Source: Planctomycetaceae bacterium
GTDB lineage: Bacteria > Planctomycetota > Planctomycetia > Pirellulales > Pirellulaceae
Assembly (NCBI GenBank): GCA_020638975.1
Contig: JACKHN010000005.1
Span: 186,001 to 250,000 of the forward strand
Reading direction: 5' to 3'
Length of the DNA stretch: 64,000 bases
Shown here: positions 28,001 through 35,880 of the stretch, in pieces
Numbering within the stretch: the stretch's first letter is position 1
Layout of the letters: the number at the start of each line of letters is the position of its first letter
Made by a program: the position numbers and the translations under genes
Notes under the pieces: generated by a model
Database searches by the model: none
What the model saw: only the letters and a program-made list of their open reading frames with translations
Told to the model about the DNA's origin: nothing

Positions 28001-28722
28001 AAGAGGTACTCGAAGAACGAAGAATCTCGTGGCAAGACCGCCGTGCCTCCTGGTCGGATCCCGTCTAGAATCTCGCTCTTGGTTTCGGCAATCGAAATGT
28101 CCGAGCGATGATGCTTGCGATGTGCGGCGTTGATCGATGTGATGACGGCCACGTGCGGCTGGCAGAGCGCAGCTTTACGAGTGATGCTGTGTGGCCCCAA
28201 CATACCGAGTTCAGCAATGGCATAGTCGACGTTCGGCGCCAACTGGCATAGTAATTCGAGAATGACCGTGTCGCTGTTCGCGCTACGCGGATTGGAAAGA
28301 ACCGTTCCTTGATGGCTCAGCACGTGAGCAATGGCGTCTTTGGTGCCGGTTTTCCCAACGCTGCCCGTGACTGCAACAATTTGCGTGGTGTTTCGGGATA
28401 ACGAGTCGGCAGCCAACGCCTCGTAGACTTGGTTCGTATCAGCGACTAGTCGCACGGGGCCCCAGAGCACGTTGGTGGTCGGAGGAACCGATGTGATCAC
28501 CGCAACCGCTCCGCGAGCGAATAACTGGTTTACGTCGCTGGTTACCACTTCGCGGCCCACGGGCCCTGCCGTAATGAACAGATCACCAGCGGCGACGTGC
28601 TGTGGTTCACGTCGAACACCTGTCGCCAACCAATCGACACTGCAGCCCGACAACCACGTGCCTGCTGTCAATCGGTCGATTTGGGATCCCGTCCAAAGAA
28701 TGGAGTTACGGTGAAGAGGCAT
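25039..28722 (-). CDS. MurF ligase fused to AMMECR1-like and alpha-toroid domains
   Basis: 1227 residues, more than twice the length of MurF. Residues 1-475 are a Mur ligase: N-terminal domain, P-loop TGSVGKTGTKDAI, ETKSEIL (carbamylated-Lys region), DDSWNASPESVAAA, GDMLELG and LLVKGSNAMEMV. This enzyme adds D-Ala-D-Ala to UDP-MurNAc-tripeptide. Residues ~505-760 resemble AMMECR1 (NPFDNVRRTVERVRLHPRFSE, GVDGLRIVAEGKRRYFLPGDA). Residues ~810-1215 are an (alpha/alpha)6-toroid of the glycoside-hydrolase/epimerase type (ITLLLDGQLE, YFSFYYPGEAILGL). The linkers at ~663-682 and ~778-798 are encoded by palindromic repeats. It overlaps alr by 17 bp and lies in a ddl-alr-murF operon. It could be the only MurF of the cell, or a paralogue. 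Confidence 0.85.
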   Translation of the reverse strand: MPLHRNSILWTGSQIDRLTAGTWLSGCSVDWLATGVRREPQHVAAGDLFITAGPVGREVVTSDVNQLFARGAVAVITSVPPTTNVLWGPVRLVADTNQVYEALAADSLSRNTTQIVAVTGSVGKTGTKDAIAHVLSHQGTVLSNPRSANSDTVILELLCQLAPNVDYAIAELGMLGPHSITRKAALCQPHVAVITSINAAHRKHHRSDISIAETKSEILDGIRPGGTAVLPRDSSFFEYLLKRAEAQSNIKRVLTFGRHTDADVRLVKQSSHADSTDVEIDCCGQQLCYRVGLPGGHHALNSLAVWAVVSALGADSTLAAMSLSSLPPTFRRCERFRVERPEGVCEVIDDSWNASPESVAAAIELLSRRPIPAGGRRVLILGDMLELGPNERALHRSLAEPINSGNIDIVFTAGDLTRELHDALPSSRQGGHFRSSRELAAQLDRLIQAGDSLLVKGSNAMEMVRVVSAALRGKPRSERIASRYWNLAVEQQGCDHDAAQQANCDQEHEAGAQGKAAKVSVDAESFAFLNRLRDSLQGSELHSTTLYESDVWQLPDRLSKTLWGFVITFYQPGAERLMVARVESKNPFDNVRRTVERVRLHPRFSEFDLSDWSRCRMQVDFIVNEPELVELATLSDSAMSGNLRCHASLMSSGADEGRRIVLGAHHTERDGYFMTHHTERDGCAEGAASPWLVQVTDWTDAVVAKNKKQLTRFELGVDGLRIVAEGKRRYFLPGDAFVKSILGIGQLRRHIQRLFAGDDIESLTYYRFRSLSFVSAVDVGSAVRTGTVDADSTVRTADRTNWLPLYRGLPPIPEVNCESLTQAARAGTKWIADSIQPDGRFIYYYDAATDTRRDHEHPNRDFDTDPYYNLLRHGGGAITLLLDGQLEQQKRDQGPGCDRTSNDNLWRDVIERSLDFFVRQLVEYRTAHGDQAAYAFYNRKAKLGGSGIGLCALAMYQHIFQDSRYALDSLKLVDHLCNEINDQGEFRYYHIYLDEPVAWKDNQKYFSFYYPGEAILGLSQYSQHVCNSEADRRRVFDKLHLALRFLLRDRPQLHKEHYQSLPSDSWLMMGINDLWDVAEFREVEYKRFVFDDADQMVRLMYTEEDALYPDYVGSFYYQYGDHPFPDGARAEGLMAAYQLALKVGDQQRIERYREACVQVARATLRLCNTRESAYSAPNPDRTVGGIRFKLTRQWFRIDTIQHVASFYLKLLATNEFSPSASDVAEPT
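26328..26388. repeat. Palindromic element, family C, inside coding sequence (copy 3)
   Basis: GGTCCGCTGTGCG..ACC and its inverted GGTCCGCACAGCGGACCCTAC flank a 24-base spacer, as in the intergenic copies at 12348 and 13574. Here the element is read through in frame and encodes about 20 residues (GSAVRTGTVDADSTVRTAD) between the AMMECR1-like and toroid domains. Confidence 0.85.
26676..26732. repeat. Two tandem copies of a 24-bp palindrome, family D, inside coding sequence
   Basis: AGCCATCACGCTCCGTGTGA.. occurs twice, at 26676-26699 and 26709-26732, each with the self-complementary core CATCAC-GCTCCG-TGTGATG. Copies start 33 bp apart, so they keep frame and encode HHTERDG twice in the AMMECR1-like part of the MurF fusion. 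Confidence 0.87.
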
Positions 28723-29941
28723 GAAGTCGATCTCTGTCCAGAAGTGCGAACCGTCCGTTCGTTACACCGGTGGAAGCTGCATTCGCATTCGGTGCGTCTT
28801 TTGTCACGCGGGGCAACCGATTCTTGAAGCCGCACAAAACTTCCCACACGATGGTGTCGCTCGCCGCAGCCCATTCCTCTGCCCTGATCTGCTCTGATTG
28901 ATCCCGTCCGATGAGTGTGACGATGTCGCCCGGTCGAACCGACGGAACTTTCGTCACATCGATCATCAGCTGATCCATCGTGATGGCACCAACTTGACGC
29001 GCGCGAGTCCCGTTGACGAGGACATCGATCCTGCCCGACAACCCACGAGCGACGCCGTCAGCGTATCCAATCGCGACCGTGCCGACACGCATTCCGTGCG
29101 ACGCACGAAATTGATGGCCGTAGCTGATGCCTGCGCCCCGCTCAACATCTTTCACCTGCGTCACGCGAGCCTTCACCTGAAGGACGGGAGTTAATTCGAC
29201 GTTGGCCGAGGAAAGCGGCACGGGTGACAGACCATAAATCGCCAATCCGACGCGAACCAGGTCAAAATGAGTTCTTGGGAATCGGAGTGCGGCTGCCGAA
29301 TTGGCAAGGTGAACCGCGACATTGTGTTGCAATCTGGGCAGACGATCGAGTGCCTTAATGAAACGATTGTATTGCTGCCACGTGGTCGATTCATCGAGAC
29401 TCTCGGCGGTGGCGAGATGCGAGTAAATACCCGATATGGTCAGTTGAGGAAGCTGCGTGACCGTCTCCCAGAAAGACAATGCGTTGGACGCCGACGTTCC
29501 CAGTCGAGACATGCCCGTGTCGATCTTGAGATGCACATCGAGAGGCCTTTCCAAGGAGCCAAGTTGATCGGACACTTCGCGACCGTGGTCGATGTCGCAA
29601 ATCGTTGGACACAGGCGATGGTGGGCGAGGTGCCGGATGTCGTGCCGGTCTCGAACTGCGCCAAACACGAGAATGGGTGCATCGATCCCAGCGTCACGCA
29701 ATTCGATTGCCTCCGACACCGTGGCGACACCCAGCCAAGTGGCCCCGTGGCGGACCACCTCGCTTGCCACCGTCACCGCACCATGACCATAGCCATCGGC
29801 TTTGACGACCGCCATCAGTTGCGTCTGTGGTGATAGAAGCTTGCTGAGTGATGCCGTGTTCGACGCGATAGCGTCCGAGTCAACTTCGACCCACGCCCGC
29901 GTTCGAGCCGGGTCCCACGCTGCATGCCGACTGTCAATCAT
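28706..29941 (-). CDS. alr: Alanine racemase
   Basis: 411 residues from ATG 29941; the frame is open to 30016, but that extension runs through a palindrome and the start MIDSRHAAWDPARTRAWVEVD fits the family. PLP-dependent racemase converting L- to D-alanine. The cofactor lysine lies in MAVVKADGYGHG, catalytic Tyr in GISYGHQFRA, plus MDQLMIDVT. Middle enzyme of a ddl-alr-murF operon supplying D-Ala-D-Ala. Cytoplasmic. Confidence 0.95.
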   Translation of the reverse strand: MIDSRHAAWDPARTRAWVEVDSDAIASNTASLSKLLSPQTQLMAVVKADGYGHGAVTVASEVVRHGATWLGVATVSEAIELRDAGIDAPILVFGAVRDRHDIRHLAHHRLCPTICDIDHGREVSDQLGSLERPLDVHLKIDTGMSRLGTSASNALSFWETVTQLPQLTISGIYSHLATAESLDESTTWQQYNRFIKALDRLPRLQHNVAVHLANSAAALRFPRTHFDLVRVGLAIYGLSPVPLSSANVELTPVLQVKARVTQVKDVERGAGISYGHQFRASHGMRVGTVAIGYADGVARGLSGRIDVLVNGTRARQVGAITMDQLMIDVTKVPSVRPGDIVTLIGRDQSEQIRAEEWAAASDTIVWEVLCGFKNRLPRVTKDAPNANAASTGVTNGRFALLDRDRLHASSP

Positions 29942-29972
29942 GTTGCTCAAGGCTCCGCTCGTAAATTCGCAA

Positions 29973-30030
29973 AGTAGCATGGCCTCGCAGGCCGTGTTTT
30001 TCAGCCACTCCCACACCGACCCATGCTACT
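29973..30030. repeat. Palindromic element, family E, supplying the ddl stop codon
   Basis: Arms AGTAGCATGG (29973-29982) and CCATGCTACT (30021-30030) are perfect inverses; an inner GGCCTCGCAGGCC hairpin is also present. It fills the gap between ddl and alr, and the ddl stop codon TAG (30026-30028 on the minus strand) lies inside the right arm. A palindrome of this type is likely a mobile REP-like insertion or an inter-cistronic RNA hairpin. Confidence 0.82.
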
Positions 30031-31126
30031 CAGCGACAAGTGCCCTATAGGTCCGTGTGAGCGTTTGCGTCTGCCGAGCCCTCTCCAGGCCCAAGTCGAT
30101 CAGTTGCGTTACCAGTTCCCGGTAGCCGATGCCGGATGCATTCCACAGCTTGGGAAACATCGAGATCTCGGTGAAGCCGGGGATCGTGTTGATCTCATTC
30201 ACGTAAAGTCGATCGTCTGTCGCATCAAGGAACAAATCGACACGTCCCATGCCCACGCCATCTATCGCGCGAAACGCCGCGATCGCCAACTCCTGTGAGT
30301 CGCGAGCGGTGCGGGCGTCCAACGGCGCGGGAATCAGCAACTCGGAATCGCCGCTGAGATACTTCGCGGTATAGTCGTAGAAGGAACGCTGCGGACGGAT
30401 TTCGCCGACGACACTCGCTTGCGGATCGTCGTTGCCCAAAATGGCGATCTCGAGTTCGCGCGGCCTGATCCCCTGCTCGACAACAACACGCAGGTCGTAG
30501 CGTCTCGCTTCTTTAAGTCCTGCGAGCAGATCGCTCCGGTCCTCGCAGCGCGAAATCCCCACGCTCGACCCTAGATTTGCCGGTTTGGTGAACAGTGGGT
30601 ACGCCAACTTCGCTTCGAGCTGATCGATGACTTGATCAACTTCGGCATCCAGTTGCTTTGCAGTGACAAGTTGCCAAGGCAGGACTGGCAAGCCATGTGC
30701 TTCCATCAGCTGCTTGAAGATTGCCTTGTCCATCGCCACCGCCGAGGCGGCCACGCCTGGTCCGACATAGGGAAGGCCCAAGATCTCCAGCAACCCTTGC
30801 ATGGTTCCATCTTCGCCATAGGTTCCATGCAAGACCGGAAAGACGACGTCGGCCTGATTCTGTAGCCATCGAAACGGGTCATTCAAGAGGTCACACGCTG
30901 CAATAGTCGAGTCGCTGGAGACCGTGTCGCCGCGGGCTGCGTCGCTCGGTGAAGTGCCAGGGAACCAGTTGCCGTGTTGGTCGAGATAAACCGGCAACGG
31001 CGCAAATCGATTTACATCGAGTGCATTCAGCACCGAAGTTGCCGAGGCCAGCGAGACATCGTGTTCGCCCGATCGCCCTCCAAACAGGATCACGACACGC
31101 AGTTTTTCTGTGACTTGTCTATCCAC
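30026..31126 (-). CDS. ddl: D-alanine--D-alanine ligase
   Basis: 366 residues, GTG start at 31126 (no ATG nearby). ATP-grasp ligase that joins two D-alanines. Motifs: VVILFGGRSGEHDVSLASA (N-terminal), PYVGPGVAASAVAMDKAIFKQ, PLFTKPANLGSSVGIS, and the Mg-binding VNEINTIPGFTEISMFPKLW near the end. First in the operon with alr and the MurF fusion. The C-terminal codons lie in a palindromic element. Cytoplasmic. Confidence 0.96.
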   Translation of the reverse strand: MDRQVTEKLRVVILFGGRSGEHDVSLASATSVLNALDVNRFAPLPVYLDQHGNWFPGTSPSDAARGDTVSSDSTIAACDLLNDPFRWLQNQADVVFPVLHGTYGEDGTMQGLLEILGLPYVGPGVAASAVAMDKAIFKQLMEAHGLPVLPWQLVTAKQLDAEVDQVIDQLEAKLAYPLFTKPANLGSSVGISRCEDRSDLLAGLKEARRYDLRVVVEQGIRPRELEIAILGNDDPQASVVGEIRPQRSFYDYTAKYLSGDSELLIPAPLDARTARDSQELAIAAFRAIDGVGMGRVDLFLDATDDRLYVNEINTIPGFTEISMFPKLWNASGIGYRELVTQLIDLGLERARQTQTLTRTYRALVAE

Positions 31127-31146
31127 GACCCTATGCCCCTGGCCAG

Positions 31147-32100
31147 TTAGTAATCGCCAACAACTTGCCCGTCAGCACGTACGCCCAACTTCTGATACGT
31201 TCCCCAAGTCGTCGGGTCGTTGACGTTGCCGATGCGTGATTCGATGGTCTCGGCAACGAATTTCACCGATCCATCGGCCAAGGCGAACAAGGCACCTCCG
31301 GGATGTTGGCTGCTGTAGCCCCAAGAGGCCAGCGCCAGTGGAACGGCACCGATGCCGCGCCCCGTTTGCAATTCAAAGCTGACGTTCGAGTAGACGCCGA
31401 TCGTACAATCATTGGGCAGCCCGCCGGCGCAGGGAAAACCGGTTGCGCCCGCCCAGATTCCCGCTCCGGGTTTTGAAGTCCCTTGAATTGGCAGCGTGGC
31501 CCGTTCACCAACGGCAAAGGTATTGCTCAATCCGTCGGTGATATCACGAAAATTGTGCGAACTTCGGAAGTAGAACAAACCATCCGCCGGAGAACTGTTA
31601 TCAACTCCCATGCACCCCAGATAATTAGTCTTCGAGACCGTGACATCCAAGCCGGTGGGATCTAGATGGCGATCGTTGTTCAAATGGTTGCCCGTGTCGC
31701 TGGGGCAGATGAAACTCGGAATGGCTGACGTGAGAACGTTAACCTTCACGGGATCGGACAACGATTCCAACAAACTCTGCGGTTGGTTAGGCCGCAGCGT
31801 GTCGTGCGTTGTTCCTTGGTCGATCAGCGGCATCAACAAAACATGCCACGACCATGTCGATCGATCGGTGGGAAAGCGGCTCGACGGGATCGCTCCCGGA
31901 GGCAAGGTCTGAAACGTGTCGTGATAGTTGTGCATCGCCAGCACAATCTGTTTCAAGTTATTACGGCAAGACATCCGCCGCGCCGCCTCGCGTGCGGCTT
32001 GGACAGCAGGCAACAGCAACGCCACCAAGATGCCAATGATGGCGATGACGACGAGCAGTTCGACCAGGGTGAAGCCTCGGGATCGGTGACGATGTTTCAT
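31147..32100 (-). CDS. DUF1559 protein with prepilin-type N-terminus
   Basis: 317 residues from ATG 32100. The first residues MKHRHRSRGFTLVELLVVIA are a type IV prepilin/pseudopilin leader, cut before F by a prepilin peptidase, followed by a hydrophobic helix and AVQAAREAARRMSC. The rest is the DUF1559 (SBP_bac_10-type) domain with VGERATL and HPGGALFALADGSVKFVAETI. The frame is open to 32190, but that part crosses the fragment at 32147-32262. The family is very numerous in planctomycetes; each genome has dozens. Cell-surface, function unknown. Confidence 0.9.
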   Translation of the reverse strand: MKHRHRSRGFTLVELLVVIAIIGILVALLLPAVQAAREAARRMSCRNNLKQIVLAMHNYHDTFQTLPPGAIPSSRFPTDRSTWSWHVLLMPLIDQGTTHDTLRPNQPQSLLESLSDPVKVNVLTSAIPSFICPSDTGNHLNNDRHLDPTGLDVTVSKTNYLGCMGVDNSSPADGLFYFRSSHNFRDITDGLSNTFAVGERATLPIQGTSKPGAGIWAGATGFPCAGGLPNDCTIGVYSNVSFELQTGRGIGAVPLALASWGYSSQHPGGALFALADGSVKFVAETIESRIGNVNDPTTWGTYQKLGVRADGQVVGDY

Positions 32101-32146
32101 GCTATGAATGTCCGAGAGTTGTCGAGATTGATGGTGTCGTGCGCCA

Positions 32147-32262
32147 CTAGAAATCATCGTATCCATAAATATCCCAACCGGTCGTCTCATTAGCCATCAA
32201 ACCATAGGGGTAGTAATGCGACGTGTGGGCCAAACCCATGAGATATCCGGAACTGGCCAAGG
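32147..32262 (-). pseudogene. Fragment of a second copy of the lipase-gene 3' end
   Basis: This 116-bp stretch matches the end of the lipase-like gene at 33415 on. It still codes, in frame to a TAG stop, for GYLMGLAHTSHYYPYGL.. against GYLMGLAHTSHYYLYGL..; only three of the last 33 residues differ, while about a dozen bases differ, mostly at silent sites. The rest of the second gene is missing. It lies directly upstream of the DUF1559 gene and behind a palindrome (32296-32378). Confidence 0.8.
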
Positions 32263-32268
32263 GAAGAA

Positions 32269-32435
32269 TAAGTTGACACCCACCACAGTTGGGCGGGTGG
32301 CTGTGGCGGAGTCCTCGACGCCACGGCTTATTGGAGTTCATGGCAAGCCAGGGCTTCGCGGACTCAGCCCCAGCCACCTCGTTCCATGAAGTTATTTCCT
32401 GGACGATCCTAAGTTGACACGCACCACAGTTGGGG
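32269..32435. repeat. Palindromic element (family F) between 25-bp direct repeats
   Basis: A direct repeat TAAGTTGACACCCACCACAG..GGG at 32269-32293 recurs at 32410-32435 with one C/G mismatch. Between them sits an inverted repeat with 19-bp arms (GGTGGCTGTGGCGGAGTCC at 32296-32314 against 32360-32378, two mismatches). It lies in the gap between the fragment and the ankyrin gene. Confidence 0.75.
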
Positions 32436-32444
32436 CTCACAATC

Positions 32445-33434
32445 CTACGGTTCTGGAACTTCATTGGTATCTTCTGCCTCTCTCCTTTTTTTCAATTCGG
32501 ATTTGCGAAGCCGGGCGAAGTCGCCCGGTGCCATCTGTCCCCATTTTGCCCATCGATCAATATCCGACTTGGCAGTCACGAGATCATAACCATGATCCTC
32601 TAGCCACTTCTTAACCTTTGCCAGCCCCGCCCGCTCGGCTTCGGATCGCAAAGCGCGCTGCCGTTCCTCAAGTAGAACGCGGTGGATCGCGTTTCCCAAT
32701 TGATCTCTGAGTTCAATCGTCGGATCTGCTCCACGCTCGAGCAACAGTAGTGCCAGGTCATATTGGCCGAACCAGCCAATCGCGAGATAGACCGGAGTGG
32801 CACCACTCGCATCATACGCATTAATATCCGCCCCGTGTTCAATCGCCATACTTATGCGATTCATCGCATCAGGTACTCCGGTCATAATAATGGCATGAAT
32901 GACAGTGTGACCTTTGCCATCTTTCAAATTAGGATCTCCGCCACTTCTCATCACCGCCTCAAAATATCCAGGAAAGTGTGTTCTTGCACACAGATGCATC
33001 ACAGAGTCTCCAACGCTGATCGCCCCAGGAGCATTTAGATTCGTCGTCACTACGACATTGGGGTCGGCTCCGTAATCGAGCATTCGCTGAAATCGCGGCA
33101 GTTGATTGTCAGGGAAAGCCCACAGCAAAGGTGTCATATTGCCTTCACCTTTCGCATTCACATCCACGCCGCTCGCCACCAATCGGTCGAGCTCGGGCAA
33201 GTCGTTGGCCTGGATGGCTTGGCACAAGGCGATCACCTGAGGGTCTTTGAAGAACGATTCGGCCTTCCAGCCAAACTTCGAATGAAAGGCCTTCCGGGGT
33301 AAAACCTCACTTGTCACATCCGCGCATCCCGCAACAACGGTCATCACGATGCCAACCAATGCGACAAACCAGAGAGCGAACGTCAGACTACTCGGATGAG
33401 TACAAGATCCACCGCTAGAAATCGTCGTATCCAT
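32445..33434 (-). CDS. Ankyrin-repeat lipoprotein
   Basis: 329 residues from ATG 33434, taken because the preceding gene ends at 33415 and the two overlap by 20 bp; GATGGGATATTT precedes it. Frame is open upstream to 33461. The N-terminus has a hydrophobic signal ending in the lipobox VVAGC, so a lipoprotein. Five or so ankyrin repeats follow from about residue 85 (LCQAIQANDLPELDRLVASGVDVNAKGEGNMTPLLWAF; GADPNVV; GGDPNLKDGKGHTVIHAII; GADINAYDASGATPVYLAIG; GADPTIELRD). Likely protein-interaction role at the membrane, next to the lipase-like gene. Confidence 0.87.
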   Translation of the reverse strand: MDTTISSGGSCTHPSSLTFALWFVALVGIVMTVVAGCADVTSEVLPRKAFHSKFGWKAESFFKDPQVIALCQAIQANDLPELDRLVASGVDVNAKGEGNMTPLLWAFPDNQLPRFQRMLDYGADPNVVVTTNLNAPGAISVGDSVMHLCARTHFPGYFEAVMRSGGDPNLKDGKGHTVIHAIIMTGVPDAMNRISMAIEHGADINAYDASGATPVYLAIGWFGQYDLALLLLERGADPTIELRDQLGNAIHRVLLEERQRALRSEAERAGLAKVKKWLEDHGYDLVTAKSDIDRWAKWGQMAPGDFARLRKSELKKRREAEDTNEVPEP

Positions 33435-35880
33435 AAATATCCCATCCTGTTGTCTCATCAACCATCAAGCCATAGAGGTAGTAATGCGACGTGTGCGCCA
33501 AGCCCATGAGGTATCCTGGGTAGCCAAGTGCAGCGACCGTCGATAGCGGCGGCGACACAAACCAGGAAGCTGCGAAACCAACAAAAGGCGATATGGCCCA
33601 CGCCAACGCCATCCGCGCGTCGAGAGGACCATCCTTCTCAAACCGATTCCCAATCGCGTTCTGAAGCGGAGTCCCGTCCTGAACGAAGCTCAACAAGTCC
33701 CAGTCGAGATAATACGCATCGATCAAAGCGCCAGCGTTGAGATATCGATTCACAGAGCCCGGATAAAGTTCTTGAGTGCCAATTACCGGAACACCATTTG
33801 GCCACACATACAAGGTCTCTATTCGCAAGCCAGCGGCATTGAAAGTGTCGGCCATGATCCCGGCAGCCACAGAGGCCGCACTCGCCAAGCCCCCACCCAA
33901 CGAATGACCAGTAGTAGTCAACGTCTTACCGGCTTTTGTAATAGCGTCGTTTACCCAAAAGCCGATTTCCATGGCCTCTCGGTATTGTGCCGTAAATCCG
34001 CCGAGTCCTTGCCAGACATCCACCATGATGTCGTCTACATCGTCGGTGCCAGCAAAAGCCAAGATATAGGTATTCGTAAGATGCTCATGGTACACGCCGT
34101 TCTTGAATCCCGGCACCGTAGCGGGTGTCCCAATGATGTCAATAATATTCCGTGGAACGCCGAGTTCGGCTAATTCGTCATCGTTCAACAATTTTAAGCC
34201 AAACTGGGGCAAGTCGGCCTGTGCGTAAACACCGACCGAGGCCATTGCGCTTTTCATTTCGCGTCGAAGCTGCAGATTCGGGTAGAAGGAGTTTGGCTTT
34301 ACCACCATGTACTTGACTTCGTCGGAGAGCTCGCCCCCAGCAAGCTTAGGAACGGCAGTCCCATCGATGAAGGGTGACGCCTTTGGAACATCGAGCGCGA
34401 TGGAGACTTTGAAGCCGTCATCCGGCTTTCCAAAATCATCTACATCTTTCTTCGTGTCATGGTTATCGGTCACGGCCGTTGCTTGCACCCAAAGCGTGAT
34501 AACACCACCGGCAGGGTCATAGTTCAGCTCCTTCAGCGTGTAGGACTCCGTATCCGGGGATTCGAGTAGGTAGGAACCGTCGCCAGCCGGATTGTTACAC
34601 AATCGCACGGTTCCGGACTGCGCACCAGTCGCAGCGATTTTAACCTCAATCGAGGGGTCGTTCGTACTGAACCCTGGCGGCAACCTCAGTCGCAATGGTG
34701 TGTAGTGCGTATCTTCCACCATAAGCATCTTGCCGATTCCGTACGGGCTCTTCTCTAAATACTCCTCCCAGGGTGTGTTTTGGGGATAGCCGAAACCGTC
34801 GTTGTTGTCGCTATCGACGTCCAAATCGAGCTTCCACACCCGTGTCACGACTGACCCGGAGTAGATCGGGGTTTTACCGCTCGGTCCGGGCATTCCCATC
34901 CAGTCGTCCGGATACCACGCCACCCTGATTGTGGTTTGCCCGACATTTACCCCTTCGAACCAAACCGTTCCTTGGCCTTCGTACTCCACTGTCGGCGGAT
35001 CGTCGGCATCAGGTTCGCCCGCGGGAATTTCTCCCATCATGCCGCCAGAGACGTAGAGGTTGTTCTTCTCCGGTGAGTCCCAGAGCTTAATGTTCGAGCC
35101 GAAACTCAAATCGAAGTATCCCGTTGCCGGGTCCATCGCGCTCGTGACCAACGTACTCAGGTTCAATGAGCGAATGTCAAGGTCCGCAACTCCCCGCTCC
35201 TCGCGGTCATCCACGTCGTTGCCGTTGTCGTCGTTGTAATTCACCATTACGTCCAGCTTACGGATGCTGTACGTGGCCTGTCCGGTGTCGTCGTCCTTTA
35301 GCTTGATGGCAATCGGGTAAATCTCCGCGAAGTCTGGCAAGAACATTCGTTCAGCCCTGATAGTTTCGTAGACAGAAGAGCATGCCGCTGCCGTTTCGTC
35401 GCAATCATCTGACCCCACGGTATTTTCTCCATCACCCCACGTTACCTCGACGCGATGGTTGTCCTGAACTCCTGGGTCGTCATATCCGGCCACAGTAATC
35501 ACCGCCATTGACTCGCCGAAAAAATCCTCTTCAAACGACAGCGCCGGATGTCCAGTAAGTTTCGGCGGCACGTTCTTTACGGTTACGGACTTTGATCTGG
35601 TGACACCGGCGAATTGAACAGTCACGGTGACGGCATCACTCGCCGTCCCATTTCCCGGCCACGGCCCGTCGTCGGGGAACGTGAACCAGTGCATGTATGA
35701 GCCTGGAGAGAGGACATTATTGTCTTCGTATTTTTCATTGGGCTCAATCGTTCCATTGAAATTCGTGTCGGCTGAGATCACGACCTTCTGCGGGGGTGAT
35801 AACGACGCAGGCGGAGGTGCCGCGCCACAAGAGAGGTTGAAGTTTACCACGACGCCGCCGTTTTCTTCGATTTGCGACAC
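33415..35880 (-). CDS. C-terminal part of giant secreted protein: beta domains and class-3-lipase-like hydrolase
   Basis: The 821 residues listed start at GTG 35880, but the frame is open upstream through the Asp-rich repeats to about 36325 with no stop, so this is most likely the C-terminal half of one gene that begins near 37458. Beta-rich PKD/Calx-beta-like parts are followed by a lipase-like domain at about residues 560-790: nucleophile elbow TTGHSLGGGLASAASV, YILAFAGTDDVDDIMVDVWQG. The catalytic Ser is in GHSLGG; Asp and His candidates follow. A one-base deletion in the repeat separates it from the N-terminal part; see the finding. Extracellular. Confidence 0.75.
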   Translation of the reverse strand: MSQIEENGGVVVNFNLSCGAAPPPASLSPPQKVVISADTNFNGTIEPNEKYEDNNVLSPGSYMHWFTFPDDGPWPGNGTASDAVTVTVQFAGVTRSKSVTVKNVPPKLTGHPALSFEEDFFGESMAVITVAGYDDPGVQDNHRVEVTWGDGENTVGSDDCDETAAACSSVYETIRAERMFLPDFAEIYPIAIKLKDDDTGQATYSIRKLDVMVNYNDDNGNDVDDREERGVADLDIRSLNLSTLVTSAMDPATGYFDLSFGSNIKLWDSPEKNNLYVSGGMMGEIPAGEPDADDPPTVEYEGQGTVWFEGVNVGQTTIRVAWYPDDWMGMPGPSGKTPIYSGSVVTRVWKLDLDVDSDNNDGFGYPQNTPWEEYLEKSPYGIGKMLMVEDTHYTPLRLRLPPGFSTNDPSIEVKIAATGAQSGTVRLCNNPAGDGSYLLESPDTESYTLKELNYDPAGGVITLWVQATAVTDNHDTKKDVDDFGKPDDGFKVSIALDVPKASPFIDGTAVPKLAGGELSDEVKYMVVKPNSFYPNLQLRREMKSAMASVGVYAQADLPQFGLKLLNDDELAELGVPRNIIDIIGTPATVPGFKNGVYHEHLTNTYILAFAGTDDVDDIMVDVWQGLGGFTAQYREAMEIGFWVNDAITKAGKTLTTTGHSLGGGLASAASVAAGIMADTFNAAGLRIETLYVWPNGVPVIGTQELYPGSVNRYLNAGALIDAYYLDWDLLSFVQDGTPLQNAIGNRFEKDGPLDARMALAWAISPFVGFAASWFVSPPLSTVAALGYPGYLMGLAHTSHYYLYGLMVDETTGWDIYGYDDF

